From NCBI GenBank assembly GCA_041476545.1, contig JBGOTP010000220.1, positions 1-8,799 of the forward strand: a stretch of DNA of 8,799 nucleotides, read 5' to 3'. This stretch comes from JBGOTP01 sp041476545. Its GTDB lineage: Bacteria > Acidobacteriota > Vicinamibacteria > Vicinamibacterales > CAVVIG01. Positions 1 through 5,461 of this stretch are shown here, one piece after another. Position 1 is the stretch's first letter. The number at the start of each line of letters is the position of its first letter. The notes under the pieces are model-generated. The model ran no database searches and was not told where the DNA came from. It worked only from the letters and a program-made list of their open reading frames with translations. The translations under genes and the position numbers were made by a program.

Positions 1-366
1 GACCCGGATCGCTTTTCCCAGGTTTTGTACAACTTCGTGTCCAACGCCCTGAAGTTCACGCCGGAGCAGGGTCACGTCTCCGTGCGCATCACCCCGGATG
101 GGACGGGCGAGCTTCGGGTGCAGATTCGCGACACCGGAATCGGGATCGATCCGAACGACTTCGGCCGGTTGTTTGTGCCGTTCGGACAACTGGACTCGGG
201 TCGCGGCAAGTCGTTTCAAGGACTGGGTCTTGGCCTGGCGTTGACCAAGCGCATCGTCGAGCAGCAAGGCGGGCGCGTCGGCGTCGAGAGCCGCCTGGGT
301 GAGGGCAGCACGTTCTTCGCGGTGCTGCCGTATCAGTCCTGTCAGGTCAGTGAACTGTCGATCTGA
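1..366 (+). CDS. Sensor histidine kinase, C-terminal HATPase_c domain (5' end outside window)
   Basis: This is the last 121 residues of a two-component sensor kinase, the ATP-binding catalytic domain that phosphorylates the kinase's own dimerisation-domain histidine. The frame is open from base 1, so the real start lies upstream; the TTG at 25 sits inside the N box and is not a start. Visible motifs in order are the N box (residues 7-21, with N11 and N15), the G1 box DTGIG (44-48), an F box with F58 and F61, the G2 box GLGLGLAL (74-81) and a final GEGSTF (100-105). The protein ends about 15 residues after the domain, so no receiver domain follows. The sensor and HisKA regions are not visible, so the signal is unknown. 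It converges with the methyltransferase gene 29 bp downstream. No clear terminator hairpin was found in that gap. Confidence 0.95.
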   Translation, partial: DPDRFSQVLYNFVSNALKFTPEQGHVSVRITPDGTGELRVQIRDTGIGIDPNDFGRLFVPFGQLDSGRGKSFQGLGLGLALTKRIVEQQGGRVGVESRLGEGSTFFAVLPYQSCQVSELSI

Positions 367-395
367 CCGCGGAACGCGCGACGCGCCTCGGGACG

Positions 396-1145
396 TCAGC
401 GAGGCTTTCGATACACCGAGATGTGCGCACCGCTGCGGTCGCCGTACGGCTGTCGCTGCCATCCGGTAAAGCGGCTTTCGAGCTCGAGGCCCGCGTGTGT
501 CGCCATGAGATCGAGTTCAGACGGCGCCGCATACCGCAGCGCACCTGGCCGAAGGCGGATGCCATCGTTGCTGATCCAGATGTGTTGCGCGACGAGGAGT
601 TGTTCTGACGGACGATGCCGCGTCACCCGTAGTTCAACGTGATCGTCGCTCAAGCCGGCAATATGGATACGGCCATTGGCGACAAATCCGCTAAAATCTG
701 GAATCTCCGCCTCGATGACAAAGCGGCCGTCGGCGTGAAGATGCCGTGCGACATGCTGAAAGCACGACAGCTGTCCAGCGCGCGTGGTCAACAGCAGAAT
801 GGCGTTGTATACGCCATAGACGAGGGTGTACTGATGGGGCAACTCGAAGTTAGCGTAGTCGCCGATGGTCACGGGCACATGATTGCCGTCTGGCTTCGCG
901 CGCAGTAGCGCCACCATGTCCTCCGACGCATCGATGCCATGCACGTCGACGCCAGTCGCCCGAAGAGGAAGGGCCACCCGCCCGGAGCCAATGCCAAGTT
1001 CAAGTACAGGTCCGGCTCCGGCGAGTGCCGACAGAAAATTGACAGCTGCCGTGGGATCGAGGCCGTGAGTGCCGATAAACGCCTCGTAGATGTCTGCCCA
1101 GTGGCGACCGTACGTTGCCGCGTCCGTCAAGATGCGATCAGACAT
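396..1145 (-). CDS. Class I SAM-dependent methyltransferase
   Basis: This 249-residue cytoplasmic protein has a Rossmann-type methyltransferase fold. Motif I is VLELGIGSGR (residues 47-56), which binds S-adenosylmethionine. It is followed by VHGIDAS (68-74), whose D72 should contact the ribose, and by GDYANF (95-100), the usual adenine-contact position. The length and the C-terminal antiparallel strands (about 205-247) fit the stand-alone Methyltransf_25-like group. No substrate can be named. The start chosen is the ATG at 1145, because an SD-like GGGAGGTG lies 6 nt upstream (1152-1159). An in-frame TTG at 1163 would add six residues but would lie before that ribosome site. The gene is divergent from the secreted hydrolase at 1289 and convergent with the kinase. 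No partner enzyme is adjacent, so a physiological role cannot be read from context. Confidence 0.9.
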   Translation of the reverse strand: MSDRILTDAATYGRHWADIYEAFIGTHGLDPTAAVNFLSALAGAGPVLELGIGSGRVALPLRATGVDVHGIDASEDMVALLRAKPDGNHVPVTIGDYANFELPHQYTLVYGVYNAILLLTTRAGQLSCFQHVARHLHADGRFVIEAEIPDFSGFVANGRIHIAGLSDDHVELRVTRHRPSEQLLVAQHIWISNDGIRLRPGALRYAAPSELDLMATHAGLELESRFTGWQRQPYGDRSGAHISVYRKPR

Positions 1146-1151
1146 CGCAGG

Positions 1152-1159
1152 CACCTCCC
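1152..1159 (-). promoter_or_regulatory. Ribosome binding site deciding the methyltransferase start
   Basis: GGGAGGTG on the minus strand lies 6 nt before the ATG at 1145. It supports that start over the upstream TTG at 1163. Confidence 0.75.
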
Positions 1160-1231
1160 TCAAGCACTCGATGCGTTGAAGAACACACGGCTCGCCTCAC
1201 TCCCGCCGGGCCGCAAGCGTACTACACGGAC

Positions 1232-1243
1232 CGAGCGCGCTCG
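1232..1243. repeat. Perfect 12-bp palindrome in the divergent upstream region
   Basis: CGAGCGCGCTCG is its own reverse complement. It lies near the middle of the 143 bp between the divergent methyltransferase and hydrolase starts. A dimeric regulator could bind there. A 12-bp palindrome is expected about twice by chance in a window of this size, so only its position makes it worth listing. Confidence 0.35.
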
Positions 1244-1276
1244 AAAACGATTTGCCCGCTGACCTTTTTCACAGGC

Positions 1277-1282
1277 AGGAGA
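1277..1282 (+). promoter_or_regulatory. Ribosome binding site of the secreted hydrolase
   Basis: AGGAGA lies 6 nt before the ATG at 1289. It sets the start directly before a signal peptide and rules out the longer open frame that reaches back to 1115. Confidence 0.75.
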
Positions 1283-1288
1283 ATACCC

Positions 1289-3013
1289 ATGGTGTGGCGC
1301 TCGTCGGCTCGTCGCCTCGGCCTTGCGCTCGCGCTGTCGACGATGCCGGCTTCGCTCGCGGTACTCTTGCCCACGGTCTCAGCGGCAACGGCGAGCGGGC
1401 CGAGCATTGAGGTCTCGTTCCCGAGATCGCTCGATGCTGGCGCGCTCGACGGTCGCCTGCTGGTCGTGATTTCCCGGACGGACAATCCGGAGCCTCGATT
1501 TCAGGTTGGACCGGGCCTGACCTCTCGGCCGCTCTTCGGTATCGACGTTGATGGATTGCAGCCGGAGCAGCCTGCGATCATTGACGCCACGGCGCGCGGC
1601 TATCCGATCGAACGTCTCGACTCGATTCCGGCGGGCGACTACTACGTACAGGCCGTGTTGAACGTCTATACGACATTCCGCCGCGCCGACGGCCACACGA
1701 TCAAAGCGCACATGGATCAATGGGAAGGACAACACTGGAATCGATCCCCGGGAAACCTGATGAGCGACATCCAGCGCGTCCACATCGACCCGGAGGTGCC
1801 GACACGAATCACGGTGAGGTTGACGAAACGGATTCCGCCCGTCGACGTGCCCGCCGACACGACCTACATCAAGCGCGTGAAGTTCAAGAGCGAGATCCTG
1901 AGCAAATGGTGGGGCCACGACATGTATCTCGGCGCGCTGGTCGTGCTGCCGGAAGGCTTCGAGAGCCACCCCGACGCGCGCTACCCGGTCGCCTACAATC
2001 ACGGGCACTTTCAGCTGACGTTCAACAACTGGTCCGAGACACCACCGGCTGCCGATCTGACGGGCGCGGCGCGCGCGCAGGCCGAGGCCGGCTACCAATT
2101 CTTCCAGGACTGGAAGTCGGGCCGGCTTGGCCGGTGGCTGATCGTGCTCATGCAGCACCCCACGCCGTTCTATGACGATTCATACGCTGTCAACTCCGCC
2201 AACAACGGACCCTATGGCGACGCGCTCACGCAGGAGCTGATCCCACTCGTCGAACAGAGGTTTCGAGCGATGGCACAGCCGTGGGCACGTATCGTATATG
2301 GCGGTTCGACCGGCGGATGGGAGTCGCTCGCGTGGCAGGCGTTCTATCCCGACATGTTCAACGGCGCGTGGGCGTTCTGCCCGGATCCGGTTGACTTCCG
2401 GTACTTTCAGCTCGTGAACATCTACGAAGACAGGAACGCCTTCTATCCGAATAACGAGTGGAAGCAGGAACCGATTCGACCGTGGCAGCGGAGCCTCGAC
2501 AATCAGGTGGCCATGACCCAACGTGACGCGAGCCATTTCGAGGAGGTGCTGGGGACGAGAGGCCGCTCAGGACAGCAAATGGACATCTTCATGAGCGTGT
2601 TCGGACCAGCCGGGTCGGACGGGTATCCGCGACTGTTGTACGACAAATGGACGGGCGAAATCGATCGTGGAGTGACTGACTACTGGCGCGATCATTACGA
2701 CTTGCGCGACATCCTGCAACGCGGCTGGCTCACACTCGGTCCGAAGCTCGCGGGCAAGCTCCACGTCTACATGGGGGACACCGACACGTACTATCTCGAA
2801 GAAGCCGCCTATCAGTTGAAAGCGTTCCTGGAAGGCACGACGGATCCGCCGTACGGCGGCTCGTTCGAGATCGGCCAGCATCGGCCGCACTGCTACTCTG
2901 GCGAGCCGGCGTTTCCAGGACAATGGGCGGAGCAACACGTGTTCCCCGAAATGCTGGAACGCATCCTGAACACCGCGCCGCCGGCGGCGGATGTTACCAG
3001 TTGGAGATACTAG
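1289..3013 (+). CDS. Secreted alpha/beta-hydrolase-fold protein (esterase D-like)
   Basis: This is a 574-residue exported protein. The N-terminus (about 1-34) is a Sec signal peptide: SSARR, a hydrophobic core, then a likely cut after VSA. Residues about 38-180 form a beta-rich N-terminal domain of unrecognised type. From about 190 the protein resembles the putative-esterase/esterase D family (alpha/beta hydrolase). The nucleophile elbow is YGGSTGG with S340. The downstream GDTDTYYLEE segment offers D497 or D499 as the acid, and HRPHCYSG offers H531 or H534 as the base. The triad is assigned by motif and order only; H534 best matches the C-terminal histidine I recall in related bacterial proteins. 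The substrate is unknown, perhaps an ester of an extracellular polymer. The gene stands alone, with an SD 6 nt before its ATG. A proteolytic or non-catalytic role cannot be excluded. Confidence 0.8.
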   Translation: MVWRSSARRLGLALALSTMPASLAVLLPTVSAATASGPSIEVSFPRSLDAGALDGRLLVVISRTDNPEPRFQVGPGLTSRPLFGIDVDGLQPEQPAIIDATARGYPIERLDSIPAGDYYVQAVLNVYTTFRRADGHTIKAHMDQWEGQHWNRSPGNLMSDIQRVHIDPEVPTRITVRLTKRIPPVDVPADTTYIKRVKFKSEILSKWWGHDMYLGALVVLPEGFESHPDARYPVAYNHGHFQLTFNNWSETPPAADLTGAARAQAEAGYQFFQDWKSGRLGRWLIVLMQHPTPFYDDSYAVNSANNGPYGDALTQELIPLVEQRFRAMAQPWARIVYGGSTGGWESLAWQAFYPDMFNGAWAFCPDPVDFRYFQLVNIYEDRNAFYPNNEWKQEPIRPWQRSLDNQVAMTQRDASHFEEVLGTRGRSGQQMDIFMSVFGPAGSDGYPRLLYDKWTGEIDRGVTDYWRDHYDLRDILQRGWLTLGPKLAGKLHVYMGDTDTYYLEEAAYQLKAFLEGTTDPPYGGSFEIGQHRPHCYSGEPAFPGQWAEQHVFPEMLERILNTAPPAADVTSWRY

Positions 3014-3064
3014 TGGGTGGGGGGGCGATTCTTCGGGAGTATCGTCGGTGGAATTCCAGGGCTT

Positions 3065-3337
3065 TCAGGCGGGCGTGCGATCGGGCGTCGCCCACGGCGG
3101 AGGCCCGTCATACACGAGGACATCGGGATCCAAATCGAGGCCGTTCGGCCAGACAACCGTGCCGTCGGCGGCGCGGACCTGTGCGAAGAACGCCGGGTCC
3201 TTCAGCGGCGCGAACATCGGCCCCGTCGGCCCGCTCAACTTGCCGCTGAAATCACGCTCCACCGTCCGGCCATCCGTCAGTCCCAGCCGCAAGCGATACC
3301 CGGGCAACGCCTCCACGCTCTGAATGCGGATGTCCAT
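3065..3337 (-). CDS. DUF2442 protein (putative antitoxin-like partner of DUF4160)
   Basis: This 90-residue protein carries the DUF2442 signature: an N-terminal VxxLPGYRLRLGLTDG-like strand pair (residues 8-23), ERDFSGKL (27-34), and the typical C-terminal VVWPNGLDLDPDVL (61-74). The start chosen is the ATG at 3337, where family similarity begins; a longer frame reaches 3394 but overlaps the upstream gene. A weak SD-like AGGGTGG lies 5 nt before it. It follows the DUF4160 gene by 10 bp in the same direction, so the two are probably co-transcribed. DUF4160-DUF2442 pairs are common in bacteria and have been suggested as toxin-antitoxin-like modules. Biochemical function is unproven. Here the partner's 5' end is damaged, so this may be a surviving half. 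Confidence 0.85.
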   Translation of the reverse strand: MDIRIQSVEALPGYRLRLGLTDGRTVERDFSGKLSGPTGPMFAPLKDPAFFAQVRAADGTVVWPNGLDLDPDVLVYDGPPPWATPDRTPA

Positions 3338-3347
3338 CCCCGCCACC

Positions 3348-3584
3348 CTAGTCCCGGTCCAGCGGCGCGATCGGGACCAGTGGTTCCTGTGCACGCGCCA
3401 GCGCCCAGTCCGCCTGCAGTTCGGCGCGATGCGCGTCAGCCCACTCGACGACCAGCGCCTTCACGCGTCGCGGCAGGGTGCCGTGGAGCAGCGCGAGCGT
3501 CTCAATCGAAACGGTGGCCGCAAACTCCCCGTACTCCGCGTGAAAGTGCGGCACCGGGTGATCATCCCAATACATCTTGATCAC
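3348..3584 (-). CDS. DUF4160 protein, 5' end frameshifted (possible pseudogene)
   Basis: These 78 residues carry the DUF4160 core: IKMYWDDHPVPHFHAEYGEF, then a helical LPRRVKALVVEWADAHRAEL segment and a short tail. The open frame can begin at a GTG (3584), or at the ATG at 3575, but neither has a convincing ribosome site. Homologues I recall start MPEISRFFGIVIKMY. The sequence encodes SRFFGIVIKMY in this frame and MPEI in the next one, from an ATG at 3615. One surplus base at 3602-3603 explains the break. Corrected, the protein would be 88 residues, the usual family length. The gene precedes DUF2442 by 10 bp. A TATACT hexamer (3651-3656, minus) could be its -10 element, but no good -35 is seen. 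Whether a shortened product is made is open. Confidence 0.7.
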   Translation of the reverse strand: MIKMYWDDHPVPHFHAEYGEFAATVSIETLALLHGTLPRRVKALVVEWADAHRAELQADWALARAQEPLVPIAPLDRD

Positions 3585-3601
3585 GATCCCGAAGAACCGG
3601 C

Positions 3602-3615
3602 TTAATCTCGGGCAT
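3602..3615 (-). other. Displaced DUF4160 start codon and one-base insertion
   Basis: The ATG at 3613-3615 encodes MPEI and then runs out of frame to a TGA at 3562-3564, giving only 17 residues. Removing one A of the minus-strand ATTAAGCC (3602 or 3603) gives MPEISRFFG and restores the complete DUF4160 frame. The cause could be a real mutation or an assembly error. Confidence 0.6.
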
Positions 3616-3698
3616 TGATGGCGGCGGCGAACGACTGACCCACGCTTTTTAGTATACCGGTGAACTTCCGTCCGGCTGTAGGCACTGCACTCCCATCA

Positions 3699-3749
3699 AT
3701 GAAACGCGACATGGACCTCGTCCGCAAGATCCTATTGGTGATGGAGGCG
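3699..3749 (+). pseudogene. DUF2513 N-terminal remnant (17 codons)
   Basis: The sequence reads MKRDMDLVRKILLVMEA from the ATG at 3699. This is very close to the opening residues of DUF2513 proteins (MKRDMDLIRKILLEIEE in memory), which are normally well over 100 residues long. After codon 17 the similarity stops and the translation becomes Arg/Pro/Cys-rich, as expected of non-coding GC-rich DNA. By chance the frame has no stop and runs into the Uma2 gene at 3846. I read this as the 5' stub left by a deletion, divergent from the DUF4160 gene. No ribosome site precedes it. The alternative, a 49-residue N-terminal extension of Uma2, is unlikely because Uma2 proteins normally begin close to the ATG at 3846. 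Confidence 0.6.
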
Positions 3750-3830
3750 TCTGTGTCAGGGGGCCTTCGGCGGACGGCCAGGCCTTGCGCGGCTCGGTGC
3801 CGAGGTCCTGGCCCCGCGTCTCGATCCCCA

Positions 3831-3839
3831 TGTTATCCT
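3831..3839 (+). promoter_or_regulatory. Possible extended -10 promoter for leaderless Uma2 mRNA
   Basis: TGT TATCCT (TGn plus a -10 hexamer matching TATAAT at 4 of 6 positions) ends 6 nt before the Uma2 ATG. That places the expected transcription start on or next to the A at 3846. No SD is present, which fits a leaderless transcript. No -35 element is visible. Confidence 0.4.
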
Positions 3840-3845
3840 TCACGC

Positions 3846-4442
3846 ATGAGCGGCCCGAACGCCACGCGGCGGCGTGCGACGTACGAGGATCTGCGCCAGG
3901 TACCGGATCACAAAGTCGCTGAGATTCTGGACGGCGACCTGGTCGTCTCGCCACGACCCGCGCTTCGACATGCCCGCGCGAGCCTTGGACTCGGAGGGCA
4001 CCTCTGGGGCCCTTTCCAGAGTGGACGCAGCGGTGGCCCTGGAGGTTGGTGGATTCTCTTCGAACCAGAGCTGCATCTCGCCGACGATATCGTCGTACCC
4101 GATCTCGCCGGCTGGCGTCGTGGGCGTCTGCCGGCTGTTCCCGACAGTGCGTACTTGACGCTCGCGCCTGACTGGGTCTGCGAGGTGATCTCACCCGCCA
4201 CGGAACGGATGGACCGATCGCGGAAAATGCGCATCTATGCCCGCGAGGGTGTTATGCACCTCTGGCTGCTCGATCCGCTCGTCCGCACACTTGAAGTGCT
4301 TCGGCTGGAGAGCGGCCGGTGGGGCCTCCTGGCCACACACAGCGACACTGACCTCGTCCGCGTCGAGCCGTTCGAGGCCATCGAGATCGAGTTGACGACG
4401 CTTTGGCCCGATCCCCCGGCCGATTCTCCACCCGGTTCTTGA
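3846..4442 (+). CDS. Uma2-family protein (PD-(D/E)XK nuclease fold)
   Basis: This 198-residue protein belongs to the Uma2/DUF820 family, predicted restriction-endonuclease-like proteins that often occur in many copies per genome. Landmarks in order: RATYEDL (10-16), the opening of the family domain; VAEILDGDLVVSPRP (24-38); WWILFEPELHL (68-78); VPDLAGW (84-90) with the probable metal-binding D86; CEVISPAT (112-119) with E113; then R126-K127, the usual basic position; and YAREGVMHLWLLDP (131-144). All conserved positions I can judge are present, so it appears intact. The start is the ATG at 3846, where similarity begins, though an open frame continues upstream through a DUF2513 stub. There is no SD; an extended -10 lies immediately upstream. 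The biological role of Uma2 proteins is not established; nuclease activity is predicted from fold. Confidence 0.85.
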   Translation: MSGPNATRRRATYEDLRQVPDHKVAEILDGDLVVSPRPALRHARASLGLGGHLWGPFQSGRSGGPGGWWILFEPELHLADDIVVPDLAGWRRGRLPAVPDSAYLTLAPDWVCEVISPATERMDRSRKMRIYAREGVMHLWLLDPLVRTLEVLRLESGRWGLLATHSDTDLVRVEPFEAIEIELTTLWPDPPADSPPGS

Positions 4443-4482
4443 TCGATCTTTTCTGTAGAGCTCGTCCGCCGCTTCGATCCCC

Positions 4483-5103
4483 ATGTCAACTGCCTCCATT
4501 CAGGTGGACTACAACCGCGACCTCCACGCGCTGGCAGAGACGCTGGCGGCGGTCGAACGCCCGGGAGATTTTTGCGCCTTCGGTTCGATCGAGGCGCCAA
4601 TGCCGCGGCTCGACATCGAGGGCGTGGGCACGGTGTCGTTTCCCATTCCCGCGGCGCAGGCGCGGCAAATCATCCGGCAGGCCGTACGCGCGGATCGCGG
4701 ACACCACGAAGGTCGCCCCCGACGCCCTGCTCGCGCCCGTGCTTGCCAGAGACGGTCGCCAGGGTGGCACGCGCATCTCCGACCGCGATCTCGCGACGCT
4801 GTGGCGGCACACCGTCGAATTTCTGCTGGCGCGCAGCGGCGTTCCGCCCGAACCGCCAAACGTCACGGTCTCGACATGACGCATGTCACCGACCGCAGAG
4901 GCTCGCCGCAAACCCTCGTGTGCACCAAGACCCGCCGCACCTACCGAACGCGTCGCGAAGAGTACCGCCGTGACATCGGACACCTCCGTACTCTCGAACC
5001 CTTGCTGGCGCAACCCTCCACCGGCGAGCAGGCGCTGTTGACACGGATCCGTGCGGCAGTTGCCTCTCGCACATCCTCGAACTCCTTCATAACGCCGCAC
5101 TGA
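4483..5103 (+). pseudogene. Decayed 2OG-Fe(II) oxygenase-type gene (N- and C-terminal pieces, core missing)
   Basis: One frame is open for 206 codons but is a mosaic. Residues 1-67 (4483-4683) read ERPGDFCAFGSIEAPMPRL and VEGVG-like DIEGVGTVSFPIP, the N-terminus I recall from large 2OG-Fe(II) oxygenase (prolyl 4-hydroxylase-like) proteins. At about 4681 the similarity moves to the next frame as PYARIADTTKV, matching the family's PYGRG..T position. That frame continues to LATLWRHTVEFLLARSGVPPEPP (ending about 4858), a segment from the C-terminal half. From 4861 the first frame resumes with RHGLDMTHVTDRRGSPQTL, CTKTRRTY and EEYRRDIGHLRTLEPL, the family's C-terminus. The HxD...H oxygenase core is absent, and so is the Cys-rich stretch that usually lies before RHGLD. 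Two deletions with frame changes explain this. There is no ribosome site. Family naming is from memory. Confidence 0.65.
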
Positions 5104-5205
5104 CGACTGACGCGTGGGTCCATCAGCCGCTACTACACGACAAGGGAGGAGTATCCCCGACAACACGACAACGGCAAATGGACGCCCAGAACGCGCCCAC
5201 CGCTC

Positions 5206-5233
5206 CGTGGAAAACCGAGGACGGTTTTCCACG
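5206..5233. repeat. Perfect 12-bp stem, 4-base loop hairpin
   Basis: CGTGGAAAACCG (5206-5217) and CGGTTTTCCACG (5222-5233) are exact reverse complements around the loop AGGA. With one bulged C the pairing extends outward by GCTC/GAGC. No U-tract follows on the plus strand, so it is a poor intrinsic terminator. The segment 5215-5223 can alternatively pair over 9 bp with 5246-5254. Confidence 0.85.
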
Positions 5234-5268
5234 AGCTCCCACAGGCGTCCTCGGGGTCTCGTTCAAAA

Positions 5269-5307
5269 GGGGACATTTCTATAGAGAGAAGGATGGGGAC
5301 ATTTCTA
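5269..5307. repeat. Paired 13-bp direct repeats, possible insertion-sequence end relic
   Basis: GGGGACATTTCTA occurs at 5269-5281 and again at 5295-5307, exactly 26 bp apart. Tandem subterminal copies of motifs such as this are typical of transposase-binding ends of some insertion sequences, and similar AAAAGGGGACATTTCTA-type ends are familiar from bacterial genomes. No transposase gene or opposite end is in the window, so at most a fragment remains. The family cannot be named. Confidence 0.4.
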
Positions 5308-5337
5308 ACGAGGCTGGACAATTAGCCCACCCGGTCG

Positions 5338-5366
5338 TTGACCGTGCCTGGGTCAGGTGCTAGGGT
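5338..5366 (+). promoter_or_regulatory. Sigma70-like promoter with dyad, upstream of the exported propeller gene
   Basis: TTGACC (5338-5343) is separated by exactly 17 bp from TAGGGT (5361-5366), which is preceded by TGC, an extended -10. TGACC (5339-5343) and GGTCA (5351-5355) form an inverted repeat with a 7-bp spacer lying over the -35 and spacer, a place where a repressor could act. The implied leader is about 90 nt. Confidence 0.5.
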
Positions 5367-5461
5367 ACGCGCGCTGGCCCTGCGGCCCATACAGCTTTGA
5401 TGCGGCATCTCGTTCAACGCGCCGTCACTCGAGCTGTGACCTCGGCCCGCGTGGAGCGGTC

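Larger units (their letters stand above)
5104..5461. other. Non-coding stretch with hairpin, repeats and promoter
   Basis: These 358 bases hold no credible gene. A 61-codon open frame (5178-5363) covers the hairpin and the repeats and has no family signature. The stretch contains a 9-bp direct repeat ACACGACAA (5135-5143 and 5163-5171), a perfect hairpin (5206-5233), paired GGGGACATTTCTA repeats (5269-5307) and a sigma70-like promoter (5338-5366) for the downstream gene. The first half probably belongs to the decayed accessory patch. The promoter marks the return to ordinary chromosome. Confidence 0.6.

Noticed and set aside
1115..1288. In-frame upstream extension of the secreted hydrolase
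   Set aside because: It would put 58 non-hydrophobic residues before a clear signal peptide, and the SD lies just before the ATG at 1289.
1379..2158. Long minus-strand open frame inside the hydrolase gene
   Set aside because: It is antisense to a well-supported gene, is rich in Arg and lacks any family motif; high GC readily gives such frames.
3014..3064. G-rich run (GGGTGGGGGGG) after the hydrolase stop as a quadruplex or terminator
   Set aside because: Only two usable G tracts are present and there is no stem followed by T residues.
3760..3815. GC-rich imperfect inverted repeat (CTTCGGC/GCCGAGG and GGGGCC/GGCCCC)
   Set aside because: The two stems are short, include a G-T wobble and cannot be stacked well; high GC explains them.
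3821..4486. 13-bp direct repeat TCGATCCCCATGT at 3821-3833 and 4474-4486, flanking Uma2
   Set aside because: A 13-mer shared by chance is expected about once in a window this long, and similarity does not extend outward.
4486..5232. 248-codon minus-strand open frame
   Set aside because: It lies opposite the recognisable oxygenase remnants, has no family signature and has an Arg/Ser-rich composition.
5178..5363. 61-codon open frame before the propeller gene
   Set aside because: It is made of the hairpin and repeat DNA, has no ribosome site and no recognisable domain.
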